Source of the DNA: Ilyobacter_A sp963668015 | GTDB lineage: Bacteria; Fusobacteriota; Fusobacteriia; Fusobacteriales; Fusobacteriaceae | Assembly (NCBI GenBank): GCA_963668015.2 | Contig: CAXXCR010000012.1 | Coordinates: forward strand, 1-64,000 | Direction of reading: 5' to 3' | Length of the DNA: 64,000 nucleotides | Shown here: piece after piece, positions 24,757-33,680 of the stretch | How positions within the stretch are numbered: position 1 is the stretch's first letter | Layout of the letters: each line of letters opens with the position of its first letter | Program-made: the position numbers and the translations under genes | The notes under the pieces: model-generated | Told to the model about the DNA's origin: nothing | The model's input: the letters and a program-made list of their open reading frames with translations, nothing else | The model's database searches: none

Positions 24757-26262
24757 TTACATTCCCCCTAAAATTTTGTCATATTCGCTTAAATCGTCAT
24801 CCAATTCTAAAATTTTTGGAATATTTTCTGTTAATTCTAGGGGTTCATATATTTTTAGTGGTTCCAGTTTTGCAAGATATGCTGCTTTAAAAGAATCTAT
24901 ATCCAAGATACCTTGCTCTATATTGCTTTTTAATACCTCCATTGCAAGATCTAAGCTATCTTTTATTAAGAATTCTCCAATTAGTGTTAATAGCTTTCTC
25001 TTATCGCTGCTTTTTCTTTGATTTTTAAAATATTCTCTAAAAAACTCCGGTAGATCATCGAAGTATTCACAGTTTTCAAATGCTCTTGGTTTCTGAATAA
25101 AGGCATCTCCCCATAGTTCCCAATTAGTAAATTCCTGGTTTTTGCTATAGGATCTTTTATGTGTAGTAATTAATTCGTATGCTTCATTTAAAATTTCTAG
25201 TCTATCGTAGTATATTTTTATCCATACCTCTTGTTTTGCATATGCTGGTTTTACAGAGTAAGAATTTCCTTGAAACCTTATGTAGCCTATGTTATTAACT
25301 TTTGCTTTTTCCTGTTTAAATACGGTGAAAGGGATCTCATTAAGTGCTGTTAATTCCTTTTTATCTTCCTTGAATAGGATTTCTATACTTTCTTCCTTCT
25401 TGTAATGATTACGTTTAGCATCGTTATTACATTTTATTAAGAGCTCCTCATTGTATTCAGCAAGATTAGATATCTCAGGTACCGGAACAAAGAAATTACT
25501 TCTCAAATACCCAACCTTTCTTTCTACAGAGCCTTTTTCATTTCCTTTAGCAGGATTACAGAATTTTGGTTCAAAGCCATAGTGAACAGAAAACCGCATA
25601 AACATATCGGTTAAGACTCTATTATCTCCTCTGCCTACTTTGACTACGGCAGTAGACATATTATCAAACCAAATTTCACGTGGAACACCGCCAATATGTT
25701 CAAATATATTTTTCATTCCTTGAAAAAGAGCTTCTTGATTTTGAGCAGGAAAGAGCTGCACAAATCCCATATTACTAAACGGAAATGAGATAACTAAATG
25801 ATATCCGCTAACAGTTTTTCCATTAAGAATATATGTGGTCTCACCAAAATCTAATTGAGCACTACCAGGTTTATGTTTTAAAGGAACAATCATTTCATTA
25901 GAATTAAGATTAAGTTCTTTTTTTAGTTTAGTTACATAATCGCAAAGAGTTCTGTACTTAGCAGTGTATTGACTATCGAATTCTTCTTCTAATCTTCTTT
26001 GCATTCTGGCGACAGTATGCCTTTGTTTTCTGGGGGCATCTAGGTCTTCTTTAATCCAAGATATTAGAACATCTCTAAAAGGATCGATTTTAGATGGATA
26101 ATGAGTTTCTTTCCTTGCAACAGGCAAGTTAAATTCCTCCATATCAACATATTTTTGAACAGTTCTAAAAGAATGACCTGTGATTCTAGTAATTTCCCGC
26201 AAGGATTTATTTTGTTTTTTGAATAAAAGTTTGATATTATATATATCGATCATTGGCAACAT
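24757..26262 (-). CDS. istA: IS21 transposase IstA
   Basis: 501 residues. An N-terminal HTH (SLREITRITGHSFRTVQKYV, about 20-39) is followed by the DDE integrase core: first Asp in AQLDFGE, second Asp in PREIWFDNMSTAV, and Glu in GNEKGSVERKVGYLR. The C-terminal beta-barrel region is present, so the length is normal for the family. With istB it should form a complete, possibly mobile element. Confidence 0.95.
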   Translation of the reverse strand: MLPMIDIYNIKLLFKKQNKSLREITRITGHSFRTVQKYVDMEEFNLPVARKETHYPSKIDPFRDVLISWIKEDLDAPRKQRHTVARMQRRLEEEFDSQYTAKYRTLCDYVTKLKKELNLNSNEMIVPLKHKPGSAQLDFGETTYILNGKTVSGYHLVISFPFSNMGFVQLFPAQNQEALFQGMKNIFEHIGGVPREIWFDNMSTAVVKVGRGDNRVLTDMFMRFSVHYGFEPKFCNPAKGNEKGSVERKVGYLRSNFFVPVPEISNLAEYNEELLIKCNNDAKRNHYKKEESIEILFKEDKKELTALNEIPFTVFKQEKAKVNNIGYIRFQGNSYSVKPAYAKQEVWIKIYYDRLEILNEAYELITTHKRSYSKNQEFTNWELWGDAFIQKPRAFENCEYFDDLPEFFREYFKNQRKSSDKRKLLTLIGEFLIKDSLDLAMEVLKSNIEQGILDIDSFKAAYLAKLEPLKIYEPLELTENIPKILELDDDLSEYDKILGGM

Positions 26263-26444
26263 CCTTTTCTCCCCCTAATAGTAGTTTGGTCACTAATTAT
26301 TAAAGGGTTAAATGGTAAAGTTGTCAATGGTCATTTTTTTATGTAAGGCAAAGGTGTTGACTTTTCAAACCGCAAATTGCTGCTATTTAATTATGCCATA
26401 AACAACCAGACTTGATTATACAAAAGAATAAAAAAAGGGAATTA

Positions 26445-26480
26445 AAAAATCAGACAGGAAAATCCTGTCTGATTTTATTT
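26445..26480. terminator. Bidirectional terminator
   Basis: Perfect 13-bp stem AAATCAGACAGGA (26447-26459) / TCCTGTCTGATTT (26463-26475) with a T run on the plus strand and an A run giving T on the minus strand. It closes the symporter/small-membrane-protein unit. Confidence 0.85.
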
Positions 26481-26513
26481 TAATTGGAATAGGTTATTGC
26501 AAAAAAACTCAGA

Positions 26514-26738
26514 TTACTTTTTTATCACTGATGTCAACATATGGTATATAAAAAATAAAACTGGTACTACCATAGACAGAACGGCAATTCTATTTACTGT
26601 CACTATATTTTCTAAAGTGATTTCAGTATTTAAAATTAAATTAAACATTGATATTTCAAATAACAATATAAATAATACTTTTATTGTCATCGCGATATTG
26701 TTTATTTTTTTTATATTGAAATATTTAATATCATTCAT
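26514..26738 (-). CDS. Small membrane protein downstream of symporter
   Basis: 74 residues with an AGAGGTAAG ribosome site. Two membrane helices (about 18-36 and 48-68) and a basic N-terminus. It is the second gene on the strand of the sodium:solute symporter, separated by two strong hairpins. No family is recognised. It may be an accessory subunit of the transporter, or unrelated. Confidence 0.55.
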   Translation of the reverse strand: MNDIKYFNIKKINNIAMTIKVLFILLFEISMFNLILNTEITLENIVTVNRIAVLSMVVPVLFFIYHMLTSVIKK

Positions 26739-26821
26739 TTTTGACTTACCTCTCTGTTATTAAACTTATTTTTCAAGATTTGATTCTCAAATATAAGATA
26801 TGCTAAATTAAAAAATCAATT

Positions 26822-26875
26822 AAAATTGGGTCAAGGGAGGAAATCTAGAATGTTTTCCTCCCTTGACCCAATTTT
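26822..26875. terminator. Very long hairpin behind the symporter gene
   Basis: About 20 bp of near-perfect stem: AAAATTGGGTCAAGGGAGGA pairs with TCCTCCCTTGACCCAATTTT around a 9-11-nt loop, with A/T-rich flanks giving termination signals on both strands. Unusually long for a terminator. Confidence 0.85.
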
Positions 26876-26925
26876 ATCTCAAAAATTTAGCAGTTATTGC
26901 TTTTGTTTTAAAAAAGTTTTGAGGA

Positions 26926-26950
26926 GGAGGAAAAATGGATATTTTCCTCC
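26926..26950. repeat. Second hairpin with the same GGAGGAAAA stem
   Basis: GGAGGAAAAT / ATTTTCCTCC with a 5-nt loop. Its stem core GGAGGAAA/TTTCCTCC is the same as that of the 26822 hairpin, so the two can also pair with each other and give alternative structures. Confidence 0.7.
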
Positions 26951-26999
26951 CAAGTTGATTGATTTATCTAAAATTAGTTGATTTATTCTTTATGTTCTA

Positions 27000-28580
27000 T
27001 TATGCAGCTATTCCTGCTTTTGAGAACACTACGTATAGGCAAACAATTACTAAGACTATCCCAAAAGCTGCATGTTTTCCGTATTTCCATTGAGTAAGAT
27101 CAACTTGACCTGTATATTTTTGTTCATAAGGAGTTTCCCTTGGAGAAAATTTACTTACTGCTGCCATGATTAGGATTATCATAGGGAAAGCTAGTCCAAG
27201 AATGTGTAGCCAGTGGATTGGCCATTCTCCGAATTTATAGCTTCCATAGAATATTAAGTGAAATACCGTCGCAACTTTTGCTCCTTTTGCAGAGATTCTT
27301 TTAGTGAAGAATCCAACTAAAACTATGGCCACTATCGGCATGTTGAAGTATCCCCAAGTTTCCATTAGGAAGTTAAATAGTCCTGCTGGTGCATACATGA
27401 TGAATGGTGCAATAAGCATTGAAATTACTGCTACCCCTGTACCCATTTTCTTACCAAGTGTAACAAGGTCTTTATCTGAAATAGTCGGGTTGAATGATGG
27501 TCTGTATATGTTGATACAGAACATAGTTACAGTACTGTTTAGGATTGAGTTGAATGAACTCAGTATAGCTCCGAATAAAACCGCCCCCATAAACCCAGTT
27601 AATGCTGTTGGAAGTACATCACCTATAAGTGTAGGGTAAGCCATGTCACCATTTTCTAGGTTTGGATAAAGATGGAAAGCCATTATTCCAGGTATAACCA
27701 AGAAGAATGGTCCAAGGCATTTCAAAGCTCCCGCGAATAGAACACCTTTTTGTCCTTCCGCCAGGTTTTTAGCAGCAAAAGTTCTTTGAACTATAGCCTG
27801 GTTTGTTGTCCAGTAGAAAAGACTGATAAACATAGCACCGGTAAATATTGTAGAAAACGGAATCGCAGAATCCGATCCACCTATAGAGTTTAATTTCTCA
27901 GGGTGCTCAGTTATAAGTCTTGTAACCCCCGCAGATATGCTTCCATTACCTAATTTATGCAGACCAAAGAATGGAATTGAAAGACCACCGATTAGTAGTC
28001 CTACACCGTTTATAGTATCTGATACTGCAACGGCTTTTAGACCTCCGAAGATAGCGTAGATAGATCCAACTATACCTATAGCCCATACTGTAATTGTAAG
28101 AGCAGTGAATTGAGATACTCCGAGTAGTTCAGGTACTTTGAATAATCCTGTTAGTACAAGTGATCCAGAGTATAGGATTGTAGGTAAATAAAGGATGACA
28201 TAAGCAAACATAAACAGAATTGTTACCAATTGTCTAGTAGATTTGTCATAACGCTCTTCCAAGAACTCAGGAATAGTAGTTAGTCCACTTTTGAGGTACT
28301 TTGGTAAGAGTACTAATGCTAGAAACATAAGACCGAAAGAGGCTATTATCTCCCAAGTCATATATACCATAGACTCTCTGTAACCTGCTCCATTCATTCC
28401 TACAAGCTGTTCTGTAGAAAGGTTAGTAAGCATTAACGAACCACCGATAACCACGCCTTTTAAACTTCTACCTCCTAAGAAATATCCGTCTTGAGTATCC
28501 AGGTTTTCATCTCTTGTCATAAAGTATGACGCGACCGCTACAAGCGCGGTAAAAAATACAAACGATATTGCTGCAAACAT
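27000..28580 (-). CDS. Sodium:solute symporter (SSS family, sugar-type)
   Basis: 526 residues with about 14 membrane helices. The family marks are GGRSLKGVVIGGSLMLTNLSTEQLVGMNG (sodium site region), the GSIYAIFGGLKAVAVSDTING signature, and TTNQAIVQRTFAAKNLAEGQKG. The pattern resembles the SGLT branch carrying sugars or myo-inositol rather than proline or pantothenate. An RBS (TAGGAGG) lies before the ATG. Because the sugar locus at 31-39 kb has binding proteins but no permease, this carrier could feed that pathway; that link is inference. Confidence 0.88.
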   Translation of the reverse strand: MFAAISFVFFTALVAVASYFMTRDENLDTQDGYFLGGRSLKGVVIGGSLMLTNLSTEQLVGMNGAGYRESMVYMTWEIIASFGLMFLALVLLPKYLKSGLTTIPEFLEERYDKSTRQLVTILFMFAYVILYLPTILYSGSLVLTGLFKVPELLGVSQFTALTITVWAIGIVGSIYAIFGGLKAVAVSDTINGVGLLIGGLSIPFFGLHKLGNGSISAGVTRLITEHPEKLNSIGGSDSAIPFSTIFTGAMFISLFYWTTNQAIVQRTFAAKNLAEGQKGVLFAGALKCLGPFFLVIPGIMAFHLYPNLENGDMAYPTLIGDVLPTALTGFMGAVLFGAILSSFNSILNSTVTMFCINIYRPSFNPTISDKDLVTLGKKMGTGVAVISMLIAPFIMYAPAGLFNFLMETWGYFNMPIVAIVLVGFFTKRISAKGAKVATVFHLIFYGSYKFGEWPIHWLHILGLAFPMIILIMAAVSKFSPRETPYEQKYTGQVDLTQWKYGKHAAFGIVLVIVCLYVVFSKAGIAA

Positions 28581-29035
28581 TTTTCTACCTCCTATTTTTT
28601 ATTTTTTATTGAAAAATTCTAATATTCAAATACAAAAGTGTGCTACATAAGCCCATAGTGTTTTATTTGTGTATACAGTATATAATTTTTCCGAAATTAT
28701 AACCTTAACTATTTAGCATTTTTTTATAGTAAAAAGTCTTTTTTCTATTAAGTTCTTCCAAATTAGACTTTTACTAATCTTAGTAATACTATCATATTGT
28801 GAAACATTTCTCTTCTCTTTGAAACACAATTGTTCGTTGAGGTATCATTTTTTCCACAAAAACACAATAAGGAAACTGTGTTGCTCATAAACTAAAAAGT
28901 ATTTGCTTTTATTCTTTTCTTAAATTCACTTTTATTTGAATTTTTGGTGTTGGAGCATATAATTTTTTTTATCCGTTTTAATTGATGAAAATAAATTAAA
29001 TTTTACTTTTTTTATATTAAAGAGGAGAATAATTT
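28581..29035. other. Long leader/promoter region of the symporter
   Basis: No gene. It should contain the symporter promoter on the minus strand. A GTGTATACAGTATATAATT stretch at 28671-28690 and many A/T tracts are visible, but I cannot fix -35/-10 boxes. Confidence 0.35.
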
Positions 29036-29112
29036 AAGACAATACTGCGGGAATTGCAGTAAGGGCGTCACTATAGTTATCTCACCTTTTAAAAGAATAG
29101 TTTTATTGTCTT
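29036..29112 (+). ncRNA. Possible structured RNA (unassigned)
   Basis: AAGACAATA (29036-29044) pairs perfectly with TATTGTCTT (29104-29112) to close a 77-nt unit. Inside is a hairpin CTGC-loop-GCAG (29045-29059) followed by GGGCGTCAC. It stands about 40 nt before the small frame at 29154. The layout is that of a small riboswitch-like leader, but I do not recognise a known class. Confidence 0.35.
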
Positions 29113-29153
29113 GCAATAACTAAAAATCTAATAGAATCAGAAGTTATAAAAAA

Positions 29154-29387
29154 TTGGCAACTATCGTTGATGAGAAAAAATTAGGAATTGAGGTAAAAGC
29201 TTTTGTACTTGTTCACTTATTTCCAAAGAACAGGGTAGCTATAAATGTTTTCGGGGAAAATGTAAAAAGATCTATTAATACGCAATACAAATCTAAGAAG
29301 TGTGGATTAATTATTGTTGTTGGTAAAGAAAAGAGAAACGTTTCTCTTTTTGTGGGTAATGTCTTGAGAGGAGGAAACTTTGAATAA
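29154..29387 (+). CDS. Doubtful small frame, possibly a gene remnant
   Basis: 77 codons from a TTG without a convincing ribosome site. The protein has alternating beta-like segments (GIEVKAFVLVHLF, RVAINVFG, CGLIIVVGKEKRNVSLFVG). A second start (TTG 29380) after GGAGGAAAC overlaps its end and reads only MNKKTAEFTFLGDIIGI before a stop, so this looks like the junction of two decayed operon genes. It contains a perfect 22-bp palindrome (29329-29350). Confidence 0.3.
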   Translation: MATIVDEKKLGIEVKAFVLVHLFPKNRVAINVFGENVKRSINTQYKSKKCGLIIVVGKEKRNVSLFVGNVLRGGNFE

Positions 29388-29600
29388 AAAAACTGCAGAA
29401 TTTACTTTTTTAGGGGATATTATTGGAATTTAATAAATAAGATTAAATTTTATTCATTCTATACGAATGGGTGCTATTGTACTCGTAGGGGCAATCCGCA
29501 AATTTGTGACAGCTTCCTTTTAATCTTTTAAATGTACTATCCTTACATTAATGATAAATGCTAGACATTTTTTTGGGACATATTGGTATTAGTATATAAG
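29388..29600. other. Spacer left of the IS3 element
   Basis: Holds the 17-codon stub after TTG 29380 and no other gene. Confidence 0.4.
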
Positions 29601-29642
29601 TGTGGACACGAAAAGTTTAACACGATAAAATATCTTTAAATT

Positions 29643-29942
29643 ATGAAAGGGAGTGTTAAACAGATATCCAAAAATGGTATCAGATATTCAGATGAATTCA
29701 AGCAACAAATCGTAGACCTCTATCAGGCTGGCACACCAGTCTTGGAACTGAGTCGCGAATATGGCGTGGCGACAGTAACTATTTACAAATGGATTAAGAA
29801 TCATTCTCCAATTAAGGTTTCTAAAGATAAAACCATTATTGCTAAAGAATATCAAGCTATGAAAAAACGCATCATACAGCTTGAAATGGAGAATGAAATA
29901 TTAAAAAAAGCTACCGCCATATTCGCAAAAAACAGTAGATGA
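29643..29942 (+). CDS. IS3 transposase OrfA
   Basis: 99 residues: a helix-turn-helix (SDEFKQQIVDLYQAGTPV...EYGVATVTIYKWIK, about 17-60) and a leucine-zipper helix (about 72-92). Near its end the codons ATATTAAAAAAAGCT form an A7-G slippery stretch, the usual site for -1 frameshifting into OrfB. It is intact. Confidence 0.9.
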   Translation: MKGSVKQISKNGIRYSDEFKQQIVDLYQAGTPVLELSREYGVATVTIYKWIKNHSPIKVSKDKTIIAKEYQAMKKRIIQLEMENEILKKATAIFAKNSR

Positions 29943-30770
29943 AGTTGTTGAATTCATCAGTAAATATAGAAAAAAATATACTGTAAAACTTATATGCAAA
30001 GCCTTAAAGTTTGCTAGGAGCATATATTACAAGGCTCTACTTGGTGTTCCCTCAAAAAGACAACAGGAATCTGAGCAGTTGAAATCTGATATCAAAACCA
30101 TCTACTTAGAAAGTAAAAAGCGGTATGGTGCTCCTAAGATTAAAAAGACTTTGTGCGCTCAAGGCAAGCGCGTAAGCCTAAAAAGAGTCCAGCGCTACAT
30201 GTCTTCCATGGGTATTCGTTCCATTGTAGTTAAGAAATATCGTCCTTATTCTTCAAAAAAAAATATTACGGAACGTGAAAATATTTTGAATAGAGATTTT
30301 TCAACCTCTACAATAAACCAAAAATGGTTGGACCTATTTGGCATCGGTAATGGATCTACACAGTAAAAAAAATTATTGGTTATGCTTATGATAAGTCCCT
30401 GACAACTGATCTAGCCTTAAAAGCTGTGAAAAACGCTTGCTTAAATGTAAAAAATACAAAAGGCATTATCTTACAAAGCGACCTTGGAGCACAATATACA
30501 AGCAAATTATTTGAGGGATACTTAGCTTTAAAAGGTATCATCCATTCATTTAGTCGTAAAGGAAATCCTTATGACAATGCTTGTATTGAATCATTTTATT
30601 CTATTTTAAAGAAAGAAGAAGTACATCATCACAAGTATTATGATTTCAAGATTGCAAGTACAGCAATCTTTGAATATATAGAATCCTGGTACAACCGAAA
30701 AAGAATTCACAGTGCAATAAATTATATGACTCCACAGGCAGTTTACGGAGCTGCCCAAGTCACAGCATAA
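29940..30770 (+). pseudogene. IS3 transposase OrfB, internally deleted
   Basis: In the -1 frame from orfA the protein runs from VDEVVEFISKY through YGAPKIKKTLCAQGKRVSLKRVQRYM to NQKW, where about 50 nt are missing and the frame ends at a stop (30364-30366). After the gap it continues with DLHSKKIIGYAYD, LQSDLGAQYTS, GNPYDNACIESFYSILKKE and YNRKRIHSAINY. The lost part includes the first catalytic Asp (the D-I-T-Y motif), so the enzyme is inactive; the second Asp and the Glu are still visible. Confidence 0.88.
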
Positions 30771-30793
30771 AAGTTAAACTTTTTGTGTCTACT

Positions 30794-31202
30794 GTATTGA
30801 CATAAGTCCACATAAAAAAATATACTTTATTATATTATTGGAGGAGCTGTATTCTACCTGTTATTAGTTCAAGTTATATTTTTTTAGTAAATTAAGCTTG
30901 GCGCTAGACGGGTACTATGAGACTTTGAGCACTTTTATTAAGACTAAAAAAATTTATAAAACTTGACTTTTTTAATGATGAGGTGTTATCATATACGAAT
31001 AACTCAAAAGTGTATGCGACTTGTTAAGTAATTGAAATAGCGAGATGCAGACTTTTTCGATAGTAAATTATAAAATCTTGCAAGCAGTTTGGAATGCTAT
31101 ATAAATTGCGGTTGTACTGTATTGGACTCAGGTTAATGTAGTGGGAGTGTTTACTGTTAATATAACTTTTAAGCTTTAAAATAGATAAGGAGAAGTTTAT
31201 TT
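30794..31202. other. Gene-free stretch before the AraC regulator
   Basis: It begins with a possible permease tail (30831-30888, last stop TAG) and otherwise should hold the regulator's promoter. No clear operator was found. Confidence 0.4.
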
Positions 31203-32051
31203 ATGTTATGTTCTATTAAAGAAAATATATCATCGGCTTTTCAATACGAAAAAACGCCTAAAGTACTCTATATTACAAAAAATGATGCTCATCTTACCAA
31301 GATGCCTTGTGCTATGCACATGCATGAAGAGCACTTGGAAATCGTATTTATTACAGATGGAAAAGGGATACACACTATCGGCGGTAAACAATACGAGACT
31401 AAAAAAGGGGATATCGTAATTTACAATAGCAGGGTTTTACATGATGAACGTGCAAGTCTTGATTCTAAAAAGAGTTTATACTGTTGTGCGGTTACTAACC
31501 TTAAGCTGGAAGGATTGAGAGAAAACTGTCTATTGCCTGATGGTGCAAATCCTGTTTTGCACAGCGGGGATTTCGCTGAAGATATCGAAAGTATTTTCAG
31601 AATAATGCAGTCTCAACTTTATTCTCAAAATATCGGAGCCGAGAGTATATGCCACAACATGCTGAATTCTCTTATTTCCATAATTTTAAATCAATTAGAT
31701 AAATCTGAAGATCAGCTGAAAACTAGTGAACGTTTTATAGGAAGTCGTATTAAAAAATATATAGATGATCACTACTTAGAGGATTTAACTTTAGAAGGTA
31801 TCAGCAATAAATTATATATCAGTTCTTCTCATCTATGCAAAGCGTTTAAAAAGTCTACCGGATATACTCCTATGCAGTATATTACAAATCGCAGGATAGG
31901 AAAGGCTCAATCTTTGCTTGTTATATCTAACTATAGCATCACTGATATTGCGTTTATGGTTGGATACAATGATTCGAACTACTTTAGTACTATCTTTACA
32001 AAAAATGTTGGGATGTCTCCACTTAAATATAGAAAATGTTGGGTGTATTAG
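31203..32051 (+). CDS. AraC-family transcriptional regulator
   Basis: 282 residues after an AAGGAGAAG site. An N-terminal cupin ligand-binding domain (HMHEEHLEIVFITDGKGIHTIGGKQYETKKGDIVIYNSR, about 35-80) is followed by two AraC-type helix-turn-helix motifs at the C-terminus (LTLEGISNKLYISSSHLCKAFKKSTGYTPMQYITNRRI, then ITDIAFMVGYNDSNYFSTIFTKNVGMSPLKYR). It is the likely activator of the sugar genes that follow. The effector would be the sugar or its derivative. Confidence 0.92.
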   Translation: MLCSIKENISSAFQYEKTPKVLYITKNDAHLTKMPCAMHMHEEHLEIVFITDGKGIHTIGGKQYETKKGDIVIYNSRVLHDERASLDSKKSLYCCAVTNLKLEGLRENCLLPDGANPVLHSGDFAEDIESIFRIMQSQLYSQNIGAESICHNMLNSLISIILNQLDKSEDQLKTSERFIGSRIKKYIDDHYLEDLTLEGISNKLYISSSHLCKAFKKSTGYTPMQYITNRRIGKAQSLLVISNYSITDIAFMVGYNDSNYFSTIFTKNVGMSPLKYRKCWVY

Positions 32052-32079
32052 GTAAATAAAATTTAAAATATAACTTTTT

Positions 32080-32114
32080 AAAAGCTTTGGGCAAATTGTC
32101 CGAAGCTTTTTATT
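32080..32114 (+). terminator. Terminator of the AraC gene
   Basis: AAAAGCTT(T)GG...CCGAAGCTTTTT stem with a T-rich tail. Confidence 0.8.
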
Positions 32115-32529
32115 TCCCTAAAACAAAGTAAAAATTTCACAGAATAACAATATTTCCAAGATTCGAAAAAAGAGTTTTCCGTAAGCGTATAAAAAGAAAG
32201 ACTTTTTTGATCAAAATAAACGCTAAAAGCTTAAGGTGATAATCAAAAAAAAGTTATATACTTATTCCATAGAATAAATCAACTTGAACTTATCCAGCGT
32301 CTAGGCGTAGTTTCCTGCTAAAGTTAGCGATTGTACGGAGGAGCTTTAAAATGGTAAAGTTTAATCATTAGTGTTCAAGTACTGAAAAATCAAAAACAAA
32401 ATTAATGATTTAGGTCAAAAAATACCCACAAATAAGACTTTAAAAAAAGGATTTATAGTTTATAGCTGAATATAATTAACTAGTAAAATTAATAGTTTTG
32501 TTCAAATATAAAAAGGGAGGAATTAATTT
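32115..32529 (+). promoter_or_regulatory. Regulatory region of the sugar locus
   Basis: About 415 nt without a gene. A well-spaced site GGAGGAGCTTTAAA precedes a six-codon frame (MVKFNH, 32351-32371) that could be a leader peptide or the stub of a lost gene. AraC operators and the promoter for the binding-protein gene must lie here, but I cannot mark them. Confidence 0.4.
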
Positions 32530-33462
32530 ATGAAAAGAAATGTTCTGTTACTTGTTCCTATGTTGGTTTTATTGGTGTTTGGTGGATGCGGGAAAAAAGA
32601 GGAAAGTAATAAAGTGAAAGTTGGGGTTGCTATATCAAACTTTGACGACCAATTCCTTATATCTATGGTTGATCAAATGAAAGCTTTTGCTGCAGAAAAT
32701 TATGCAGACGAAATGGAAGTTACTTTTGTTGACGGAAAAGACGACCCTGCTAAACAGCTTGGTCAGATTGAAAACTTTATAACTCAAGGTATGGATAAAA
32801 TCATACTAGTGCCTGTAGATTCAGAAACTAGTAATGCTGTATCAAAAATGGTAGTAGAAGCAGGGATAGACATCATCTACTGTAACAGACCGCCTCAAAG
32901 TGTTTTCGATGGTGTTTACGCAGTTGTATCTCCTCAAAAAGAGGCAGGGGTAATGCAAATGGAGTACCTAGCTGAAAAGGCAGGATATAAAGGAAATGTT
33001 GTTGTGTTAATGGGTATACTTGGTCATGATGCTCAAATAAAAAGAACTCAAGGGTTTGAGGAAGTAGTCGCAAAATACCCTGATATGAAAATCATCAAAA
33101 AACAAACTGGTCAATGGAGCAGAGCACTTGGATTACAAGTTATGGAAAACTGGCTAAGCTCAGGGGATCAAATCGACATACTAGCGTCTAACAACGACGA
33201 AATGGCTATCGGAGCAATCAGCGCAATTGAAGCTGCTGGAAAACTTGACAGCATCTTAGTTGGTGGAGTTGACGGTACTGCAGATGCTGTAGATATGATA
33301 GCTAAGGGAAAACAAGATGTTTCTATATTCCAAGACGGTACAGGACAAGGAGTAGGAGCTATAAAAGTTGCTTATAAATTATGGAAAGGCGAACCTGTAG
33401 AGCAAGTTACTAACGTTCCATTTAAGCTTATAACACCAGAAAATTACAAAGACTTCATGTAA
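32530..33462 (+). CDS. Sugar ABC-type substrate-binding lipoprotein
   Basis: 310 residues. Signal peptide and lipobox (LVFGGC, Cys20) anchor it to the membrane. The mature part is a periplasmic binding protein type I of the RbsB/MglB class: KVGVAISNFDDQFLISMVDQMK, then ITQGMDKIILVPVDSETS, and NNDEMAIGAISAIEAAG near the C-terminal lobe. It binds a monosaccharide or cyclitol. No permease or ATPase follows, which is unusual. A dead paralogue lies at 38849, and a C-terminal scrap of a third at 36297. Confidence 0.9.
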   Translation: MKRNVLLLVPMLVLLVFGGCGKKEESNKVKVGVAISNFDDQFLISMVDQMKAFAAENYADEMEVTFVDGKDDPAKQLGQIENFITQGMDKIILVPVDSETSNAVSKMVVEAGIDIIYCNRPPQSVFDGVYAVVSPQKEAGVMQMEYLAEKAGYKGNVVVLMGILGHDAQIKRTQGFEEVVAKYPDMKIIKKQTGQWSRALGLQVMENWLSSGDQIDILASNNDEMAIGAISAIEAAGKLDSILVGGVDGTADAVDMIAKGKQDVSIFQDGTGQGVGAIKVAYKLWKGEPVEQVTNVPFKLITPENYKDFM

Positions 33463-33490
33463 GAATCTTCAATATACAGTTAAATTTATG

Positions 33491-33513
33491 GGAGGAGATC
33501 TCTGATCTCCTCC
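33491..33513 (+). other. Perfect intergenic stem-loop
   Basis: GGAGGAGATC / GATCTCCTCC with loop TCT, no T run. Stem-loops behind binding-protein genes often protect that part of the mRNA and raise its level above the downstream genes. It also contains sequestered GGAGGA. Confidence 0.65.
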
Positions 33514-33680
33514 TGTATCTAAACTTTTAAAACATAAAACTTTGAAAGAAATCAAAATTTTAGATATATAAATCTACATTGTAATTTGTAGAGGAAAACG
33601 TTTTATTTTTTAAAAGTTTAAATACATAAAATTACAAATAATTTATGTAATATATTAAAAACAATCAGGAGGTAGTCAAA

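Larger units (their letters stand above)
23987..26374 (-). mobile_element. IS21-family insertion sequence
   Basis: About 2.4 kb. The left end TGCAACTACAAATGTCAACA and the inverted right end TGCGGTTTGAAAAGTCAACA match at the TGC start and at the GTCAACA block, so they are likely terminal inverted repeats, with a further GTCAA repeat inside the right end as in IS21 elements. The 10-mer ACCAGACTTG flanks the element on both sides (23972-23981 and 26404-26413), somewhat outside these ends. The element sits 80 nt behind the tRNA-Leu terminator. Confidence 0.8.
29601..30793 (+). mobile_element. Defective IS3-family element
   Basis: About 1.19 kb. The left end TGTGGACACGAAAAGTTTAAC and the inverted right end (GTAGACACAAAAAGTTTAAC) form imperfect terminal inverted repeats of about 20 bp. 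orfA and orfB are in the usual frames, but orfB is broken, so the element could move only with help. It probably cut an older gene: the sequence right of it (30831-30888) reads YIIGGAVFYLLLVQVIFF then stop, like the tail of a membrane permease. Confidence 0.85.

Noticed and set aside
26497..26763. 88-codon plus-strand frame opposite the small membrane protein
   Set aside because: The minus-strand frame has a good ribosome site, the symporter's strand and a terminator; the plus-strand frame has none of these.
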